Shown here in pieces: positions 59,434 through 64,000 of a DNA stretch of 64,000 bases; position 1 is the first letter of the stretch; each line of letters opens with the position of its first letter. Source of the stretch: Chloroflexota bacterium (lineage in GTDB: Bacteria > Chloroflexota > Dehalococcoidia > UBA3495); the NCBI GenBank assembly GCA_022563275.1, contig JADFNR010000002.1, forward strand, positions 1-64,000, in the 5' to 3' direction. A program made the translations under genes and the position numbers. The notes below the pieces were generated by a model. The model searched no databases. It saw only the letters and a program-made list of their open reading frames with translations, and was not told the origin of the DNA.

Positions 59434-60627
59434 TTACTCATCGACTTGGAGGCCGGCGGTCTGAAAATCGGCTTCGGTCATGCCGGCGAACCGGGCCGGC
59501 GAGAAGATCTCGATGGAGGATGGGACCTGCTTGCAGCCGCCCTGAATGTATTGGGTGACAGCTTTGGCGGTGCTGGGGCCCAGGTGAATACCCTTGGTTG
59601 TGTGGCCGGTGGCCAGCACCACGCCTTCTTTGCCCGGCACCGGACCGATGATGGGCATGCGGTCGGGGCTGAGCGGCCGGGACCCGGCCAATTGCTGCAC
59701 CAGTGACGCGTTCTCCAGGTCGGGGAAGACATCGATGGCCCGCTGCATGATCTCCACCCGGGCCGTCTCGGTGGGCACCCGGTCCATGTCCTCGCCCTGG
59801 TACAGTTGGTCTTGGTCGTAGTCCCGCCCTCCGGTGCTGCCCACACTCAGAAAACCGTCTAGCCGGCTGATCATGTGGCCGCGTTTGGGGGAACTGATCA
59901 ACACCTGCAGCGGGTCGCCGCCGTATTGGAGCAAAAGGCGCTCTCCCTTCAATGCTCCCACGGGAATGGGGAAGTCCAGGTCTTTCTGGAAAGCAGGACT
60001 CCAGAGACCGGCCGCCACCACCACCGTGCCACACGAGATATCGCCCCCCAGCGTCCGCACGCCGGTGATCCGGTCTCCTTCGGAGATCAGGCCGGTAACC
60101 TGGCGGAGGATGGTCTGGGCGCCTTTGCGTTCGGCCCCGGCGGCCAGGGCCAGGTTCAGCCGGTAGCTGTCCAATTGGGCCGACTCGTCCTCATAGACCG
60201 CGCCCCGGAGCGACGGGGTCAGCCTCGGTTCCAGTTCGTGAACGTCGGCGGCGGAGATCCAACGCATGGAGACGTGCTCTTGCTGCCAGGACATGAGGTC
60301 TTTGATCAGCTCCTCTTCGCTCTCTTCCAAGGCCAATCTCAGAGAGGGGCGCCGCTGGTACAGCAGGTCCATGCCTGTTGCCGCTTCCAATTCCTCGACC
60401 AACGAGGGAAACTCGCGGTAGCTTTCCAGTCCGAATTGAAAGGATGGGCCGGGGGTGAACTCGGTGCCCAAGAGGCTGATGAATCCCGTTGCGTGGGCTG
60501 AAGAACCGCTGCCGATGGATTCACGCTCGATCAGGGCGACCTTGATGCCCTCTCTCGCCAGGTAATAGGCTATAGAGCAGCCTATGACTCCCGCGCCGAC
60601 CACGGCGACGTCGACTTTTTCGGCCAT
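59434..60627 (-). CDS. FAD-dependent oxidoreductase (DAO family)
   Basis: A 397-residue amine/amino-acid oxidase-like flavoprotein. GAGVIGCSIAYYLAREG is the FAD Rossmann motif at residues 11-27, ALIERESIGSGSSAHATG binds the flavin, and the C-terminal LATGHTTKGIHLGPSTAKAV is the DAO signature. Relatives are sarcosine oxidase beta, glycine oxidase and dimethylglycine oxidase. It oxidises a C-N bond of a secondary amine or amino acid; the substrate is unknown. It is the first gene of a two-gene unit with the alpha/beta hydrolase. Confidence 0.92.
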   Translation of the reverse strand: MAEKVDVAVVGAGVIGCSIAYYLAREGIKVALIERESIGSGSSAHATGFISLLGTEFTPGPSFQFGLESYREFPSLVEELEAATGMDLLYQRRPSLRLALEESEEELIKDLMSWQQEHVSMRWISAADVHELEPRLTPSLRGAVYEDESAQLDSYRLNLALAAGAERKGAQTILRQVTGLISEGDRITGVRTLGGDISCGTVVVAAGLWSPAFQKDLDFPIPVGALKGERLLLQYGGDPLQVLISSPKRGHMISRLDGFLSVGSTGGRDYDQDQLYQGEDMDRVPTETARVEIMQRAIDVFPDLENASLVQQLAGSRPLSPDRMPIIGPVPGKEGVVLATGHTTKGIHLGPSTAKAVTQYIQGGCKQVPSSIEIFSPARFAGMTEADFQTAGLQVDE

Positions 60628-60723
60628 GTGAGATGAGACTCCGGGGAGGGGATGGCAGGAATTATGGGAGGGCCGCCCGTAGCTGTCAACAAAGCAAGGG
60701 AGCCTGGTGGGCCGGCCGGAAGG

Positions 60724-61629
60724 TTAGCTGACGGCGGGCGAGGGGATGGGCCCCGCCGATGGGATCCCGGTCAAGTTGGCGCTCAGTTCCCAGAGGGCGG
60801 CGGCTTGGGCTTCGTCGTAGCTGCGCGTGGAGGACCGGACGATCTGTTTCTTGTCCAAGTACTTGCCGGAGACTCCTTCCATCTCGGGAGAAGACGCGGC
60901 GTAGACCGATGTTAGGGCGCCGGCCTCGACGCTGATTCCCCGTACGCCAAGCAGCAGGTTTAGGAAGCGGCCCAAGAGTCCGTTGTTGCTCATCATATTG
61001 GTCGCCACCAGGCCGGGATGCAGGGCATTGGCCGTCACTCCGGTGCCCTCAAGCCGCCGGGCTAGTTCATAAGTGAAGAGCACATTGCACAGCTTGGAGC
61101 GGGAGTAGGCCCGAAAACCGGAATACCGGCGGGGCGCATGGATGTCGAACAGGTCTATGCGGGCGTTCTGATGGGTCGTGGAGGCCACGTTAACCACTCG
61201 GGCCGGGGCCGAAGCCACCAGAACGTCCAGCAAAAGGTTGGTAAGCAGGAAATAGGCAAGGTGGTTGAGGGCGAAGGTCATCTCGATGCCGTCGGCGCTT
61301 TTCTTCCGGCTGATGTGGATCGCTCCAGCGTTGTTCACCAGAACGTCCAACCGCTGGTGCCGTTCCTTGAACTCTTTGGCCAAGCGGCGGACGTTTTCCT
61401 GGGAGGAAAGGTCGGCCACCAGGAATTCCACCGCGTGATTGCCGCTTTCTTCCCGGATGTCGATGGCGGTGACGGAGCACCTGGCTTGGTCTCGCCCAAC
61501 GATGACGACGTTGGCGCCCATGTGGGCCAATTCAAGGGCGGTCACCCGCCCGATGCCCGCCGTCGCTCCCGTCACCAGGCACGTTTTACCTGCCATCAGA
61601 TCGGAACGGCAAGAATGTCTATTCGCCAT
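60724..61629 (-). CDS. SDR-family oxidoreductase (retinol-dehydrogenase-like)
   Basis: A 301-residue extended-loop SDR. TGATAGIG is at 21-28, NNAGAIH near 108, NVASTTH holds the Ser, and YSRSK the Tyr/Lys pair near 181-185. GRDQ after the second strand suggests NADP. It resembles retinol dehydrogenase and oxidoreductases of hydrophobic alcohols. ATG 61629 is supported by GGAGG with 5-nt spacing. It is divergent from the acyl-CoA dehydrogenase gene. Confidence 0.9.
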   Translation of the reverse strand: MANRHSCRSDLMAGKTCLVTGATAGIGRVTALELAHMGANVVIVGRDQARCSVTAIDIREESGNHAVEFLVADLSSQENVRRLAKEFKERHQRLDVLVNNAGAIHISRKKSADGIEMTFALNHLAYFLLTNLLLDVLVASAPARVVNVASTTHQNARIDLFDIHAPRRYSGFRAYSRSKLCNVLFTYELARRLEGTGVTANALHPGLVATNMMSNNGLLGRFLNLLLGVRGISVEAGALTSVYAASSPEMEGVSGKYLDKKQIVRSSTRSYDEAQAAALWELSANLTGIPSAGPIPSPAVS

Positions 61630-61821
61630 CAGGGCCTCCGGAGCCAGCGGATGCTAGCTCACATGTTATCGTCTCCGAAAACGTGCGTTAATACAATGCC
61701 GCCGCGAGCGCAGACCGGCCTTGGCATAAATTGATTCCCAGAGTCTCAGGGAGTAATCTGATGCTCGATAAAGTTGGACCCAAGACATGGTCCCAGACAT
61801 TCGGGCAACCGGAGATTCAAG
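61630..61821. other. Divergent intergenic region
   Basis: It holds the promoters of the SDR and acyl-CoA dehydrogenase genes; TACAAT at 61692-61697 is a candidate -10 on the plus strand. Confidence 0.35.
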
Positions 61822-63069
61822 TTGGAATTTGAACTACAAGCATCGACCGCGCCCGGCAAGCAGATGGTCGAACTGGCTGAGAAGCACGCCGCCGATTTCG
61901 CGGCGAGGGCCGCTGAGCACGACCGGGACGCGACCTTCCCCTTCGAGAACATAGAGGCGATGAAAAAGAGCGGTTTCGCCGCTGCGGCGGTGCCCGAGGA
62001 GTTCGGGGGAATGGGCGTTTCCTCGATCCATGACTGCGTCGTGGCCGTGAGCCGCTTGGGGCGGGGCGATGGGGCAACCCCGCTGGCTTTCACCATGCAC
62101 TTGTTCCGGACCCTGCTCACCGTGCGGGCCCTTCGCGACGCCGTTATTACCGGGGACCAGGCACGGCGAAAACGGTCCGAGGACCTGTTGAAGAAGATCG
62201 GCGCGGGTGAACTGATCATAGCGGTGGCCAACGCGGAACGAGGGGCCAACATCCGGACCTCCCAGACCCTGGCCACCAAGGTCGATGGAGGTTGGTTTTT
62301 CAACGGCGCCAAGGCCTTCGCCACCGGCTCGCCCGCCGCCGATGTTCTGGCCGTCCGCGCCCGTTACGAGAACGAGGCCGGGGAGATGCGTTTGGGGGCC
62401 GCCATCGTGCCGGTCACCCGCCCTGGCTTAGAGATCATGAACAATTGGGACGGCATGGGCATGAGGGCCTCAGGCAGCCACGATGTAGTGTTCACCGACT
62501 ACTTCGTCAAGGACGAAGAGTTCGATGACATCGGCGAGTTCGGGAAATTCAACGCCCCATTCTTGGCGGTGGCCTCCGGGACTTCTCTGGGGCTCTGTTC
62601 CACCTTCCTGGGCATCGCCGAGTCGGCCCACCAGATAGCGGTGACCGCGATCAAGGACCGGGACCGTGGCAGGTATCCCATGAATCAGGTAACCGTCGCC
62701 GAGAACGAGATAGACTTGGCCGCCACCCGGGCCATACTGAGCCGCGCGGCCCAGGCCTTCGACGATTTTTACCAGACCGGCGCCGGGGCATCTCCCACCG
62801 GTGTTCCTTCCAGCGATGTTTCCGTGACAGAGGCATTCCAGCTCATCAAGAACGCCGCCTGCGCCAAGAAGTTCGTGATGGAAACATCCGGGGTGATCGT
62901 CGACCGGGCGATCACGTTGTATGGCGGCGGAGCTTACCTGGCCAACAGCACCCTGGCGCGGATGTACCGGGACGTGAGGGCCGGTCCCTTGATGCAACCC
63001 TGGGCCCGGAACCAGGCCATCGAATTCATCGGCAAGGTCGCCTTGGGCCTGGACCCCAATCAAGAGTAA
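61822..63069 (+). CDS. Acyl-CoA dehydrogenase family flavoprotein (type-2 C-terminal domain)
   Basis: A 415-residue acyl-CoA-dehydrogenase-fold protein. The N-terminal helical domain has FAAAAVPEEFGGMGVSSIHD, the middle beta domain ANAERGANIRTSQTLATKVDGGWFFNGAKAFATGSP, and a four-helix C-terminal domain contains LGLCSTFLGIAESAHQ and DRAITLYGGGAYLANSTLARMYRDVRAG. That domain matches the type-2 family, which includes flavin monooxygenases of the DszC/HsaA kind as well as dehydrogenases. The TTG start at 61822 follows GGAG with 7-nt spacing and begins MEFELQAS. It precedes an LLM oxidoreductase gene by 31 nt. Confidence 0.88.
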   Translation: MEFELQASTAPGKQMVELAEKHAADFAARAAEHDRDATFPFENIEAMKKSGFAAAAVPEEFGGMGVSSIHDCVVAVSRLGRGDGATPLAFTMHLFRTLLTVRALRDAVITGDQARRKRSEDLLKKIGAGELIIAVANAERGANIRTSQTLATKVDGGWFFNGAKAFATGSPAADVLAVRARYENEAGEMRLGAAIVPVTRPGLEIMNNWDGMGMRASGSHDVVFTDYFVKDEEFDDIGEFGKFNAPFLAVASGTSLGLCSTFLGIAESAHQIAVTAIKDRDRGRYPMNQVTVAENEIDLAATRAILSRAAQAFDDFYQTGAGASPTGVPSSDVSVTEAFQLIKNAACAKKFVMETSGVIVDRAITLYGGGAYLANSTLARMYRDVRAGPLMQPWARNQAIEFIGKVALGLDPNQE

Positions 63070-63100
63070 TCAAACGGACCCAGACGGTCCAGGAGGAACG

Positions 63101-64000
63101 ATGGCAGGTCCCACGATCACCTTTGGCGTCAATCTTTCGGTGGAAAATTATTGGGACGTCCCCGAGTTCGCCCGCCGGGCCGAGGACCTGGGCTACGGCC
63201 GGGTGACCATGGGCGAGCACATCATGGACGGCAACCCGCCGCGGCCCACGCTGCTAAATCTGCCGGCCATGGCCGCCGCCGCCGGAGCAACCAGGCACCT
63301 CCGGGTGATGACCGGGATCGTGGTCGCGCCCCTTTACCATCCGGTGACGTTGGCCAAACTAGTGGCCAGCGTGGACCAGGTTTCGGGAGGCCGCCTGGAC
63401 TTCGGGATCGGCATCAGCGGCCAGCGGGGCACCAAGATCGAGTTCGATGCCGTGGGCGTCGATGTCCACACCAGGGGCAAGCGCACCGACGAGATGCTCC
63501 AGGTGATGAAACGGCTCTGGACCGAGGAACACGTCTCCCACCACGGCAGGTTCTTCGATTTCGACGACGTTACATTGTTACCTTTTCCGGCGCAGAAACC
63601 GTATCCCCCGATCTGGGTCTCGGGCCGCAGCGACGCAGCCATGCGGCGGGCGGGCGTCATGGGCGACGGCTGGTATCCCTACCTGTTCACGGTCCGCCGG
63701 ATCAAAGCCAGCAACGAGATGGTGCGCCAGTTCGCCGCCGAGGCCGGGCGCGACTTAACCGGATTCCATTGGGGCCTTAACCAGCCAACCGCCATCTCCG
63801 ACGATGCCTCGCAGGCCATGGCCCTGGCGGTTTCCAACGTCGGCGAACGGTACGTCACCCCGGAGCGCAGCGCCGAGAGCATCGCCCAGGCGCTGTGTAT
63901 CGCGGGTACCCCCGAAGACTGCATCAAGGCCATCGAGGACCGTATCTCCGCCGGAGTGGAGCACATCAACCTGGGTTTCCTGGCCTCAGAACCGGACGAT
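63101..64000 (+). CDS. LLM class flavin-dependent oxidoreductase, 3'-truncated by window end
   Basis: 300 codons are visible without a stop; the gene continues past the right edge. The ATG has AGGAGG at 63091-63096. ITFGVNLSVENYWDVPEFARRAEDLGYGRVTMGEH begins the luciferase-like barrel, GGRLDFGIGISGQRGTKIEFDAVGVD is the central strand, and LLPFPAQKPYPPIWVSGRSDAAMRRAGVMGDGWYPYLFT the F420/FMN subgroup block. It is in an operon with the acyl-CoA-dehydrogenase-like gene, a pairing that suggests two flavoenzymes in one degradation pathway. Confidence 0.9.
   Translation, partial: MAGPTITFGVNLSVENYWDVPEFARRAEDLGYGRVTMGEHIMDGNPPRPTLLNLPAMAAAAGATRHLRVMTGIVVAPLYHPVTLAKLVASVDQVSGGRLDFGIGISGQRGTKIEFDAVGVDVHTRGKRTDEMLQVMKRLWTEEHVSHHGRFFDFDDVTLLPFPAQKPYPPIWVSGRSDAAMRRAGVMGDGWYPYLFTVRRIKASNEMVRQFAAEAGRDLTGFHWGLNQPTAISDDASQAMALAVSNVGERYVTPERSAESIAQALCIAGTPEDCIKAIEDRISAGVEHINLGFLASEPDD

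Overview
The window is high-GC bacterial chromosomal DNA with dense, often coupled genes, clear Shine-Dalgarno sites, frequent GTG/TTG starts and promoters of the TTGACA-17-TAnnnT type. The gene content points to a Chloroflexota bacterium of the Dehalococcoidia/SAR202 type (inference): four luciferase-like (LLM) flavin oxidoreductases, several amidohydrolase-superfamily enzymes, DUF3500, DipZ-like thioredoxins, GuaB3 and, above all, UGSC-family selenoproteins. No plasmid, phage, transposase or CRISPR signature was seen; a single tRNA-Pro and a lone 5S rRNA are the only recognised RNA genes.

Layout. 1-8.4 kb: a TPR protein fragment, a VOC protein, amidohydrolases, tRNA-Pro, a TauE exporter, two LLM oxidoreductases, a GMC oxidoreductase and a repeat-filled intergenic region. 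8.5-16.9 kb: two small membrane proteins, a flavin reductase/UGSC selenoprotein/companion operon, a two-subunit ThDP decarboxylase, a deiodinase-like selenoprotein, a dienelactone hydrolase, an Asp/Glu-racemase-fold protein lacking both catalytic cysteines, and a globin. 17-24.3 kb: isocitrate lyase with a divergent LysR regulator, DUF3500, and a three-gene extracytoplasmic thioredoxin operon. 24.5-30.9 kb: MoxR-DUF58-transglutaminase operon continuing into an alkyltransferase and a hydrolase. 30.9-46.1 kb: housekeeping (panD, dnaE, guaB3, 5S rRNA, clpC, radA, moaD/moaE) with a second UGSC/companion locus next to guaB3. 46.2-64 kb: a secreted TIG-like protein and a long run of catabolic enzymes (SDRs, hydantoinase-type enzyme, LLM, amidase, deaminase-like amidohydrolase, hydrolases, ketopantoate-reductase-like enzyme, FAD oxidase, acyl-CoA dehydrogenase, LLM).

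The most notable content is three genes that plain ORF calling splits at an in-frame UGA. Two encode UGSC-motif proteins and one an iodothyronine-deiodinase-like protein. In each the UGA is followed at the right distance by a small hairpin with G in the first two loop positions, as in bacterial SECIS elements. Both UGSC genes are followed, after a terminator-like hairpin, by paralogous ~350-residue companion proteins of unknown function. This duplicated UGSC-companion module is the best candidate in the window for an undescribed redox system. Several enzymes also lack the expected catalytic residue: a Cys-less racemase-fold protein, a Ser-for-Cys transglutaminase domain, a Thr-for-Ser hydrolase, and a ketopantoate-reductase homologue without its two active-site asparagines.
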